A stretch of DNA of 32,981 nt from a virus. This document shows, in pieces, positions 1 through 7,147 of this stretch. Positions within the stretch are counted from its first letter, which is position 1, and the number at the start of each line of letters is the position of its first letter. The DNA lies in the IMG/VR virus record IMGVR_UViG_3300042565_002211, positions 1 to 32,981 of that record; one strand, 5' to 3'. A program made the position numbers and the translations under genes. The notes below the pieces were generated by a model. It searched no databases and was not told the origin of the DNA. It saw only the letters and a list, made by a program, of their open reading frames with translations.

Positions 1-1
1 T

Positions 2-481
2 GCTCTGGAAAGATTGCTTCACCAGCACATCTGCCAAACGAGTGGAGCATCATCAATTGTCTTAGCTTGCGGTGGATATGGTAAAGGCTTAGTAGAGTCT
101 GTTACTCAGATGTCTTTGCTGATTAATAGCCTTAATGCTAAGAAGGATCTTGGTGTTTACTTTTTGTGCCATTCAACAGTAAAGTCTGTGAATGATCCAA
201 CAAGAGGTGAATACGCTAGCTTCGGAGTTCGGGCTGATAAAGCCATGTCTGAATGGGTTACTTCTTGGGCTGATCTAATTGGATTTATTGAAATCGACCT
301 AATGGTGGGTGACGATGGTAAACCGATTATTAGGAAAGATGGTAATGAAGTCCGCAGAACCATTACTGTTACACCAAGGGGTGGGCTAACTGCAAAATCA
401 CGGATTCCAGGCGTAACTGGAACCATGACTGTTGATAGTTTTGTTACTAAGATCAATGAAATTTTTAAGAAAGGGAAGTAG
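2..481 (+). CDS. Sak4-like AAA ATPase, recombination protein (5' partial)
   Basis: This is the C-terminal part of a phage RecA-fold ATPase of the Sak4/AAA_24 type, which acts with a single-strand-binding protein in recombination or annealing. The frame is open to the left edge, so the true start and the Walker A motif lie outside the window; the first in-frame start-like codon (TTG at 14) is probably internal. The family-like part runs from a conserved CHSTVKSVNDP segment through a Y-x-S-F sequence to EWVTSWADLIGFI, resembling the usual 'W-x-D-x-V-x-F' end of the ATPase core. A DUF669 gene follows after 2 bases, the typical partner of this ATPase in phage replication modules. What is seen is the motif pattern and the neighbour; the family name is inferred without the nucleotide-binding half. 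Confidence 0.65.
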   Translation, partial: ALERLLHQHICQTSGASSIVLACGGYGKGLVESVTQMSLLINSLNAKKDLGVYFLCHSTVKSVNDPTRGEYASFGVRADKAMSEWVTSWADLIGFIEIDLMVGDDGKPIIRKDGNEVRRTITVTPRGGLTAKSRIPGVTGTMTVDSFVTKINEIFKKGK

Positions 482-483
482 TT

Positions 484-885
484 ATGAGCTTATCAGATGA
501 CTTTGAAATCTTTGGACAAGATGAAGCGAAAGAACTTCAGAAATCCGATATCCTCCCCGCTGGGGAATATCCAGTAACAATCACTAGGGCTGAAGTCCGC
601 ACCAAAGATGACAAAAAATGGTTGTCGCTTGGTTGTCAGATCGATGCCCCACATGATATGCAGGGGCGGTTTAAAACCTTTACCTTGTATATCAAGGATG
701 GTCATCCTAACCCACAGGTTTGCAATATTCATGCAAAACTCAGGCAGAGTCTTGATGCTGCCTTGGGCCTTGATCGGATGACCTTGACCAACATCATTGG
801 TCAATCATGCGTTGTTAAAATCAAGAATAGCGAGAAGAATGGTGCTACATATGAAAATGTAGAAAAATTCTTGAAAGCTATCTAA
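484..885 (+). CDS. DUF669-family protein, probable ssDNA-binding protein (copy 1)
   Basis: The 133-residue protein has the DUF669 pattern: a 'P-A-G-E-Y-x-V-x-I-x-x-A-E-V' strand near residues 25-39, a central L-x-L-G-C strand, a 'G-R-x-K' turn, a helical segment around LRQSLDAALGLD, and a final short strand. DUF669 proteins are small phage proteins found beside Sak4-type ATPases and helicases and are thought to bind single-stranded DNA. The ATG at 484 follows the upstream stop after 2 bases and has an AAGGGA-like site. A second, divergent DUF669 gene lies at 1574. The family assignment is from pattern recognition; DNA binding itself is inferred from context. Confidence 0.7.
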   Translation: MSLSDDFEIFGQDEAKELQKSDILPAGEYPVTITRAEVRTKDDKKWLSLGCQIDAPHDMQGRFKTFTLYIKDGHPNPQVCNIHAKLRQSLDAALGLDRMTLTNIIGQSCVVKIKNSEKNGATYENVEKFLKAI

Positions 886-940
886 TCTTTGCTCATGCTG
901 TGCTTGGAAGCAACCGATAAGAAAGGTAAGGAGGTGCAGC

Positions 941-1093
941 ATGAGTAAACTTTTAATTTTGTTAGTATGCTTTCTGATTGGATGTCAGGGAGTGAAAAAT
1001 TCGGTCGAAACAGGATTGTCAACACAGTTGATGTCTGACAGTCCTGTGATCGAAAAGATGGATCTGAATATTAAATTTAAAAAGGAGTGGTAG
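941..1093 (+). CDS. small predicted lipoprotein (50 aa)
   Basis: A short reading frame begins with ATG at 941 behind a near-perfect ribosome binding site (AAGGAGG, 928-934) and encodes 50 residues. The N-terminus has Lys3, a hydrophobic stretch (residues 4-13) and a lipobox L-I-G-C with the lipidated cysteine at residue 15. The rest is polar and ends in a basic tail (KFKKEW). The stop at 1091-1093 lies just before the next start at 1096, and the 3' end of this gene carries that gene's ribosome binding site, so the two are tightly coupled. Phages encode lipoproteins of this size as outer-membrane spanins (Rz1-like) or superinfection-exclusion proteins. Its place in the early module, away from lysis genes, favours exclusion, but that is inference. 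Confidence 0.75.
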   Translation: MSKLLILLVCFLIGCQGVKNSVETGLSTQLMSDSPVIEKMDLNIKFKKEW

Positions 1094-1095
1094 AC

Positions 1096-1572
1096 ATGGA
1101 AGTTATTGCCAATATTTTTGAGTTGCGAGCAGCGGTTACGAATGCCTTTGGTGAAAAAAGTTTTATTGAAACACTAGAGCGAAGAGGAATGTATCGTTCA
1201 CGAATCGCATCAGTTGTAGACACGGACTGGTCTACTGAAGATGGTCAACTAATAGCACATCATTGGACAGTCGATCCAGAACCTATTGTTGAAAAATTTA
1301 ATTTCCCGCCCAGTTGGTCAAACAAGGAATCTTGGAAAAACACCTTTGAGTCTGATTACCCTGAGTGTTTAGAAGATGCTCTTGATATAGCTCTGTGGAC
1401 TCCAAGAACTCCATCCAGATTAATTATCGAGGATGATAATGGGATTCGAGTTCTTAAGTCGATTGAAACAGATCCAGTTCAAAGGGTTGAAGAACGAAAA
1501 ATTAAGCCTGTTAGCTTCCCTATCAAAAGGAAGAAATTTGTAGACAATTCACCAACCTTATTTGGAGCTTAA
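1096..1572 (+). CDS. hypothetical protein (158 aa) of the replication module
   Basis: I do not recognise this 158-residue soluble protein. The ATG at 1096 is preferred over an in-frame GTG at 1087, because that GTG overlaps the AAAGGAG ribosome binding site that correctly spaces the ATG. The N-terminal half is helical and charged, the middle has many aromatic residues (DTDWSTEDG, HHWTVDPE, PPSWSNKESW), and the C-terminus is a basic stretch (KPVSFPIKRKKF) followed by a short acidic/hydrophobic tail ending in PTLFGA. No membrane segment or signal peptide is visible. It sits between the lipoprotein and the second DUF669 gene, one base before that gene's start, so a replication or recombination accessory role is the natural guess. 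The terminal TLF might be a sliding-clamp-binding peptide, but the match is weak. Confidence 0.75.
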   Translation: MEVIANIFELRAAVTNAFGEKSFIETLERRGMYRSRIASVVDTDWSTEDGQLIAHHWTVDPEPIVEKFNFPPSWSNKESWKNTFESDYPECLEDALDIALWTPRTPSRLIIEDDNGIRVLKSIETDPVQRVEERKIKPVSFPIKRKKFVDNSPTLFGA

Positions 1573-1573
1573 C

Positions 1574-1951
1574 ATGAGTGACGAACCTTTATTTGATCCC
1601 GAAGAAACTAAACCTATTCCCGCTGGAACTTACTCCGCTCGTATTATGCGAGCGGAGATTAAGACCAGCAGGGCGGGAAACAAGTACCTTGCTTGCGATA
1701 TGCAGATTCTTCAAGGATCACAGCAGGGCAGGGCATTAGATGCAAATTTCCACATCTTTTCGACTGACACAAAGTTTCGTGCGGACTCAAGAAGGAAGCT
1801 GGCTCGACTGGCTTCATCATGCGGTATCACTACTGTAATGAAACCCGAAGAACTTGTGGACAAACCTTTTCTTGTCGAAATAGGCGAAACAACGGATAAC
1901 TATGGTGCTACAAATTTGATTCTTGGGTATTCCAAACTAGGGAGAGGGTGA
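1574..1951 (+). CDS. DUF669-family protein, probable ssDNA-binding protein (copy 2)
   Basis: This 125-residue protein repeats the plan of the gene at 484: 'P-A-G-T-Y-x-A-R-I-x-R-A-E-I-K-T' near the N-terminus, then 'G-N-K-Y-L-A-C-D-M-Q-I-L-x-G', 'G-R', a helical RRKLARLASSCGI segment and a closing beta strand with YGATN, matched by GATYEN in copy 1. The two are clearly related in layout but strongly diverged. The ATG at 1574 has GGAG six bases upstream; an in-frame TTG at 1562 lies in the previous gene and is less likely. Its stop overlaps the next start (TGATG at 1949-1953). It is probably a second single-strand-binding or annealing accessory protein. Confidence 0.65.
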   Translation: MSDEPLFDPEETKPIPAGTYSARIMRAEIKTSRAGNKYLACDMQILQGSQQGRALDANFHIFSTDTKFRADSRRKLARLASSCGITTVMKPEELVDKPFLVEIGETTDNYGATNLILGYSKLGRG

Positions 1952-2373
1952 TGACGGAACAAGAAATAACAAAAATAAAAAAGGTTTTAGACAACATTGA
2001 TTTTCATTTAAAAAAAAATGAATATCCTTTTTCACTAAATGATTCAGAATACCAAAGATTTTTAGAAGCGATAAAAATTGTTTCTGATTTTTTATTTGAA
2101 GATAAGTATTTATTAAAAGAAGTAACAAATAGCGTACATTCTTTTAAAGACGGAATTACATTACAAGGAATTTATAAAGACATCTGGTATTGTTTTAAAA
2201 ATGTTTCTGATAAAGAAAAACACAAAGAAAAAATAAAAAGAGTTTTAGAACATTTGGTGCATAATGGCCATGTTGTTTATAAAAAAGCAAAAAGTGGATA
2301 TGGAAAATATTTTGCAGAGAATCGTTATAAAGAAAACGAAAAAAATGAACTTAAAAAGGAGAGCTTAGTATGA
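1951..2373 (+). CDS. hypothetical protein with possible C-terminal winged helix (140 aa)
   Basis: I do not recognise this lysine-rich 140-residue protein. The N-terminal half is predicted helical (KIKKVLDNIDFHLKK, YQRFLEAIKIVSDFL). The C-terminal third reads like a winged helix: a helix RVLEHLVHNGHVVYKK followed by a beta-hairpin-like GYGKYF, suggesting DNA binding. The start is the ATG at 1951, overlapping the previous stop by one base; the 3' end overlaps the HNH gene by four (ATGA). The DNA is visibly more A+T-rich than the genes before it and after 2932, and this property is shared with the HNH gene, so the pair may have arrived together. DNA binding is inferred. Confidence 0.7.
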   Translation: MTEQEITKIKKVLDNIDFHLKKNEYPFSLNDSEYQRFLEAIKIVSDFLFEDKYLLKEVTNSVHSFKDGITLQGIYKDIWYCFKNVSDKEKHKEKIKRVLEHLVHNGHVVYKKAKSGYGKYFAENRYKENEKNELKKESLV

Positions 2374-2939
2374 AAGATTATGAAATCAGACAAAATGTAA
2401 AAAAAGGCAAAGCACCACATTGGATACAAGAGTGCGTTGATTTTTGGAAGGACAAGATTGATGAATGTGATCTTGGGGTTGATTTTTCTGAAGCAAAAAC
2501 AAACTGCTGGAGATGCGGATATTTAAGAAAACTTCAGAAATGCCATATTATTCCTAAAAGTTTAGGTGGTGAAGATAAGCCAGAGAACATTATTCCTCTT
2601 TGTTATCAATGCCATGATGAAATGCCAGATGTACATGACAAAGAAGAAGTTTTTAAATGGATTAAATCTAATCATGGAACCATATACGATACATTTTGGG
2701 CTTTAGAATCTTTTAAAATTTCTGGTTGCAATATTGAAGAGGCACTTAATAAAACTGAAAACCCAGATTTAAAAGCAAAATTGTTTTTAGAAAGATATAA
2801 ATTTCACTTAGAAAAAACATCATCTCATTTTGGGCAATTTGCAGGGGGGTGTAAATTAAAACCAACCACAAGGGCATGGATTATAAAAAAGGCTTTTTAT
2901 GATACATTTCCAGAATATAAAAAGGAAAACAATGCTTAG
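2370..2939 (+). CDS. HNH endonuclease with zinc-binding cysteines
   Basis: A 189-residue protein with a clear HNH nuclease core: C46-x2-C49, then K-C-H-I-I-P with catalytic His59, P-E-N-I-I-P-L-C with Asn73 and C78-x2-C81-His82. Four cysteines form the structural zinc site common in phage and homing-type HNH enzymes. Upstream is a basic, possibly DNA-contacting segment, and the last 90 residues are a helical domain of unknown role. Its start overlaps the previous stop (ATGA) and its stop overlaps the helicase start by eight bases, so it is fully embedded in the operon rather than free-standing. Base composition is A+T-rich like its upstream neighbour. It may be a mobile nuclease or a working replication/packaging nuclease; the sequence does not decide. 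Confidence 0.85.
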   Translation: MKDYEIRQNVKKGKAPHWIQECVDFWKDKIDECDLGVDFSEAKTNCWRCGYLRKLQKCHIIPKSLGGEDKPENIIPLCYQCHDEMPDVHDKEEVFKWIKSNHGTIYDTFWALESFKISGCNIEEALNKTENPDLKAKLFLERYKFHLEKTSSHFGQFAGGCKLKPTTRAWIIKKAFYDTFPEYKKENNA

Positions 2940-4584
2940 AAAATATCAAAAAGATGCGGTGGATTCGCTATTCCAATTCCAGAATGATCGCCCTGGTCAT
3001 TCATCTGTAATAGTAATTCCAACTGGTGGCGGGAAAACTAGAGTTATGGCTGAAATAATCAGACGATCATTTGAAGCCAATCCTAATTGCAGGGGAATGA
3101 TTCTGTCTCATGTAAAAGAATTGCTTGAGCAATCATCCAAAACTTGTACACATTACGCTACCACAACAGGACTCCCTGTTGAGTCAATCGGGGTTTACTC
3201 CGCTGCTCTAAAACGCAGAGAAGTAAAACCTTTAACGATTGCAGGAATTCAAAGTGTGTACAGAAAAGGTGCTGACTTTGGATATCTGGATTTCATTATG
3301 ATTGATGAATGCCATCTAATCAGCCAGAACAAAGAAACCATGTACCGAAAGTTTTTGTCTCAGGCAAAGATTTCAAACTCTAGAGTCAAAGTAGTTGGCT
3401 TAACTGCAACCCCTTACAGACTTCAGAGCGGAATCATTTTTGGGCATAAAGAAAAGACCTTTGATAATTGCTGCTACGCAATCGGGGTCAGGGATTTGAT
3501 TGATGAAGGTTTTCTTTCACCATTAGTTACGATGGGTACAAGCGATTCACCTGACCTAAAAAATGTCCGCATTAGAGCGGGTGAATACTTTTCCAAGGAT
3601 CTTGATGCTATTCTTGAAAACGCTGACCTTGTTCAATCCAGCGTTAAAGAGGCAATCGTAAAAGCATCTTCAAGAAAATCTGTGTTAGTGTTTGCCTCAT
3701 CGATTAAACACGCTGAAATGATTCTTAATGAATTAAAGAAGCAGGGCCAATCGGCAAACATGATAACAGGAGAAACGCATTCAACGATTAGAGACTTTTT
3801 GATTAATGGATTTCGGGCTAACAGTTTTAAATGGTTAGTAAATGTAGCTGTACTTACCACAGGATTTGATGCCCCTGGGATTGATTGCGTTGTGGTAATG
3901 AGGCCAACGATGTCAAAGGGGCTTTGGTATCAGATGGTAGGCAGAGGATTTCGCCTTGCTCCAGATAAAGAGAATTGCTTGATCCTTGATTTTGGTGATA
4001 ACGCTCTTAGGCATGGTTGCATCGATCAGATCGTTGTTGATGCCCAAGGCATAGAACTTCCAGCAGCTAAAGTGAAACGCTGCCCTTCATGCAATTTGAT
4101 ACACAGGATTGGCAATATCATTTGCCCTTCATGCGGTTATTTCAAACCTAAAGAGGAAGAATCTTTATTCCCTGAGAAACTTTCTGCAAGCCAAACTAAT
4201 GGTGAAATACTTGCGGGAAGGCAACCAAAGCAATATGAGATTGTTGCTACTGGATACACAATTTATCGCAAGACTCCAGCATCAGATCCTTGCATACTAG
4301 AAACACACGAAACGCTTGAAGGTAAATTAATTCGATGCTATCACTCATTGAAACATGGACTAGAATTTATAGTTTGGAAATGGCTTAAGTCCATTGGGGC
4401 AAAAGGTTTACCAGACAAACATTGGAATATGAATAAAGAAGGCTTGCAATCTCAAGAGTGGTTGGATACGATCCCGAAACCAATTGCTATTAAAGCACAC
4501 ATAAATGAAAAGGGGTACTATCACATCGATAGTTATTCCTTTCAGAGTAATCGAGTAATAAGTGGGGAGATGGCGAAAGGGTGA
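2932..4584 (+). CDS. superfamily 2 DEAD/DEAH-like DNA helicase with zinc ribbon
   Basis: The 550-residue protein has SF2 helicase motifs in order: an N-terminal LRKYQKDAVDSL Q-motif-like segment, Walker A P-T-G-G-G-K-T at 30-36, motif II D-E-C-H at 125-128, motif III T-A-T-P near 158, motif V 'T-T-G-F-D-A-P' and motif VI 'Q-M-V-G-R-G-x-R'. Next comes a zinc ribbon of two C-P-S-C knuckles near residues 383-401, then a C-terminal domain of unknown role. The architecture fits phage helicases found with Sak4 and DUF669 genes, acting in replication or recombination. The ATG at 2932 is chosen because AAAGGA precedes it and it overlaps the HNH stop; a more upstream in-frame start would overlap the HNH gene further. 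Confidence 0.9.
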   Translation: MLRKYQKDAVDSLFQFQNDRPGHSSVIVIPTGGGKTRVMAEIIRRSFEANPNCRGMILSHVKELLEQSSKTCTHYATTTGLPVESIGVYSAALKRREVKPLTIAGIQSVYRKGADFGYLDFIMIDECHLISQNKETMYRKFLSQAKISNSRVKVVGLTATPYRLQSGIIFGHKEKTFDNCCYAIGVRDLIDEGFLSPLVTMGTSDSPDLKNVRIRAGEYFSKDLDAILENADLVQSSVKEAIVKASSRKSVLVFASSIKHAEMILNELKKQGQSANMITGETHSTIRDFLINGFRANSFKWLVNVAVLTTGFDAPGIDCVVVMRPTMSKGLWYQMVGRGFRLAPDKENCLILDFGDNALRHGCIDQIVVDAQGIELPAAKVKRCPSCNLIHRIGNIICPSCGYFKPKEEESLFPEKLSASQTNGEILAGRQPKQYEIVATGYTIYRKTPASDPCILETHETLEGKLIRCYHSLKHGLEFIVWKWLKSIGAKGLPDKHWNMNKEGLQSQEWLDTIPKPIAIKAHINEKGYYHIDSYSFQSNRVISGEMAKG

Positions 4585-4589
4585 AACCA

Positions 4590-4620
4590 CCTCCCCTGTG
4601 CTGGGAGGAAGCGGCCCAGC
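4590..4620 (+). promoter_or_regulatory. two mutually exclusive hairpins between helicase and primase genes
   Basis: Just after the helicase stop there are two overlapping inverted repeats. CCTCCC (4590-4595) can pair with GGGAGG (4603-4608), and GCTGGG (4600-4605) can pair with CCCAGC (4615-4620). They share the GGG at 4603-4605, so only one stem can form at a time. Neither is followed by a T run, so a simple terminator is unlikely. The rest of the 85-base gap is A-rich up to the primase ribosome binding site. An attenuator-like or RNA-processing role is possible but inferred. Confidence 0.35.
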
Positions 4621-4669
4621 ATCATTATCTTAACTAATTTAACAACAAAATCAAAGGAATAGGTGTGCC

Positions 4670-7147
4670 TTGGAAGAAATAAAAAAACAGGCGTTGCGGG
4701 TTCGTAAACAAGGGTTATCAGTCTTCTCTACTAAGGTAGATAAAACCCCAGTAATTAAGCGAACAAATCGCATAGTTGAGCTAAGGGCTAACCCACTATC
4801 AGACCTTGAAATTGAGATAGATTTCAGCCACGCAAATGTAGCAGGGATCGCCATCAACTGTGGCCCAGTTGTTGGTAAAAATAAGGACTTAGAATGCCTT
4901 GATATCGACTGCCCAAAGGTAGCACTTGACTTCCTTCCTGACCTTGAAGCATCAAGCAAAGAGCTACACGATAAACTTTGTGGATGCGTTGAAACAACAC
5001 CATCTGAAGGATTGCACATTTTCTACTATTTGCCACTAGGTAAATCAAAGTGCCGTGAATTGGCGGTAATGTCTACGGACAATGGCAAGAGATGGCTTGC
5101 CGAAGCTAAAGCCAAAGGGTCTACTAAAAAGGTTGCTCCACCATTGATTGAAACAAGGGGGGCGGGTGGGTATGTAGTTGGATTCTATTCTCAGGCAGTC
5201 TCAAAAATTGATGGATTAGTTAAGCCATATAAAATGATTCATGGAGATGTGGCAACAATTCCAACCCTGACTGCTGATGAGCATGAATTTTTGATGTCAT
5301 TTGCCCAGTCTTACGATCAAAAAGCAGCAAAGAGATTCATCGAACTAAACAAGGAACCTTACCAGTACAAAGAAATAGGTAAGAAAACGGCCCTTGACCA
5401 ATGGAGAGCGGAAACTTCTTGGCCAGAAATTCTTCCAGATTCTTATAGAGTCGTGGAAGTCAGGCATGATTACTTTTTAGTTTGGCATCCAGATTCGTCA
5501 GGCAGAGAACCTAACGCAATTGCAGGGTGCAAAAATGGTGGCATGGATCGCTATTGGAATTTCAGTCCATTAGACTGGAGATTGAGTCCAAACATTCCAT
5601 TAACCAAAGATTATGTCTACTGTATGAGTCGAGGATGGCAACCTGGAAGTAGAGAATGGAAAACATTTTACGCACAGGTGTTTGCTAAGTATTCAATAGA
5701 CAAAATTGAAGACGAACCTGTGAACGAATCAAGATGGGATTTCCTTGAAACAACAAAGTCAGGTAAGGTTAAACAAGTCAGAACTGTAGACATTGTGCCT
5801 GACGATGCCATTTCATTTCCTGGGTGGATCGATACATACATCGACTACTGTATGAGAAACGCACTATACCCAGAGAAGCGAATTGCTGCTGCATCTGCAC
5901 TAGGTATGTTCTCCGCTTTAGTGGGAAGATCCATCATGGGGCCAAATGAACTAAAGCTTAACTTGTATATAGTTGTTCTTGGCCTGACAGCTTCGGGCAA
6001 AGATTTCCCGCGAAAATTAAACGCTAGAATCTGTATGGAAATTGATAACGCAAGCTTGCTAATGACGAAAGTGGGTTCAAGAGAGGGTCTTGAAGAAAAA
6101 GTAATTCAAGGGCCAAAGTTTCTCATGGCTGATGAAGGTGCATTTGATCTTGAGAAAGCTAAATCGGGTGACACAAGGTTCAATGATGTTATGGGAACGA
6201 TGCTTGAACTATTTACATCGAACTATATCAAGAGGCGAGCAAAGGCGGGTGATGCGGATTCTGAAAACTTTATTCGCTATCCATTTCTTTCGATTATGAC
6301 CTCATCAACTCCAGAAGAGTATTTCAAAGCACTATCACCTAAAATGCTTCGGTCAGGTTTTTACAATCGTTTGCTAATTCTTCAGTCTGCAATCCGAGGT
6401 AGGATGAATCTTCGTGGAATGTCTGTATCAGAACCAATTCCAGAATATTTGGTTGAAGTTGCTGCAAGACTGATCGCCATGAATGAGAATCTTGTTCCTG
6501 GAGTTATCAAGGAATTCATGCAAGATACTAAGCTTGATGCACTTGGAAATGCACCACTAAACCAGATTGAAAAAGATTCAAAGGTTCTTTTGCTTGATGA
6601 AGATGCGTTAGAATTCTTTCAAACCCAAGTATGGGAAAATGATGATTTGTATTCCAAGTATCAGAAGAACAGCGAAGAAGAAAAGGCTTCTTCATGTGCT
6701 AGACTTCCTGAGTTGGCTTTGAAAATAGCTTGCCTGTGGGAATTAAGTCAGGACATAAACGCTGACACGATTTCTTTAGCTGGTGTAATGGCTGGATTTA
6801 AATTTGTTCGTGAAGTGAATAAGAGGCAAACTGCAAACACAGTCATGGTAAGCGATACTAAGTTTGGTGAAATTACAGATAAGCTACTAAACATGATCAA
6901 GGATTCGTTGAACGAAATCGAACCAGATGTGTATGGTGTAAAAATGATTGATGCTAAAAGACATCTCAGGAAGATCGTACACAGCGGACAATCGGTTGAC
7001 GATGCAATTCGATACCTTCAAGATTGCGGTGAAATTTCAATCAGAAAAAGCAGGGATAAAAATGGTGCTGGTTCAATGTATATCGTTATAAATGACCAAT
7101 CACCTTCTCGATCCCAATCCGAGGAATCGACATCAGAGCCAAGTTAA
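4670..7147 (+). CDS. PrimPol-type primase fused to DUF3987-like ATPase (primase-helicase)
   Basis: An 825-residue replication protein. Residues 1 to about 200 match the bifunctional primase/polymerase (archaeo-eukaryotic primase) fold: an N-terminal G-L-S-V-F strand, GIAINCG at 59-65, catalytic acidic pair D78-I-D80, T-P-S-x-G-x-H at 110-116, and an IETRGAGGYVV segment at 160-170. The C-terminal half resembles DUF3987 ATPase/helicase proteins, with Walker A-like G-L-T-A-S-G-K-D at 438-445 and a Walker B-like D-E-G at 488-490. The start is a TTG at 4670 with AGGTG just upstream and AAAGGA further up; no ATG is better placed. It would prime and unwind DNA at the phage fork. Its 3' end overlaps terL on the other strand by 62 bases. 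Confidence 0.8.
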   Translation: MEEIKKQALRVRKQGLSVFSTKVDKTPVIKRTNRIVELRANPLSDLEIEIDFSHANVAGIAINCGPVVGKNKDLECLDIDCPKVALDFLPDLEASSKELHDKLCGCVETTPSEGLHIFYYLPLGKSKCRELAVMSTDNGKRWLAEAKAKGSTKKVAPPLIETRGAGGYVVGFYSQAVSKIDGLVKPYKMIHGDVATIPTLTADEHEFLMSFAQSYDQKAAKRFIELNKEPYQYKEIGKKTALDQWRAETSWPEILPDSYRVVEVRHDYFLVWHPDSSGREPNAIAGCKNGGMDRYWNFSPLDWRLSPNIPLTKDYVYCMSRGWQPGSREWKTFYAQVFAKYSIDKIEDEPVNESRWDFLETTKSGKVKQVRTVDIVPDDAISFPGWIDTYIDYCMRNALYPEKRIAAASALGMFSALVGRSIMGPNELKLNLYIVVLGLTASGKDFPRKLNARICMEIDNASLLMTKVGSREGLEEKVIQGPKFLMADEGAFDLEKAKSGDTRFNDVMGTMLELFTSNYIKRRAKAGDADSENFIRYPFLSIMTSSTPEEYFKALSPKMLRSGFYNRLLILQSAIRGRMNLRGMSVSEPIPEYLVEVAARLIAMNENLVPGVIKEFMQDTKLDALGNAPLNQIEKDSKVLLLDEDALEFFQTQVWENDDLYSKYQKNSEEEKASSCARLPELALKIACLWELSQDINADTISLAGVMAGFKFVREVNKRQTANTVMVSDTKFGEITDKLLNMIKDSLNEIEPDVYGVKMIDAKRHLRKIVHSGQSVDDAIRYLQDCGEISIRKSRDKNGAGSMYIVINDQSPSRSQSEESTSEPS

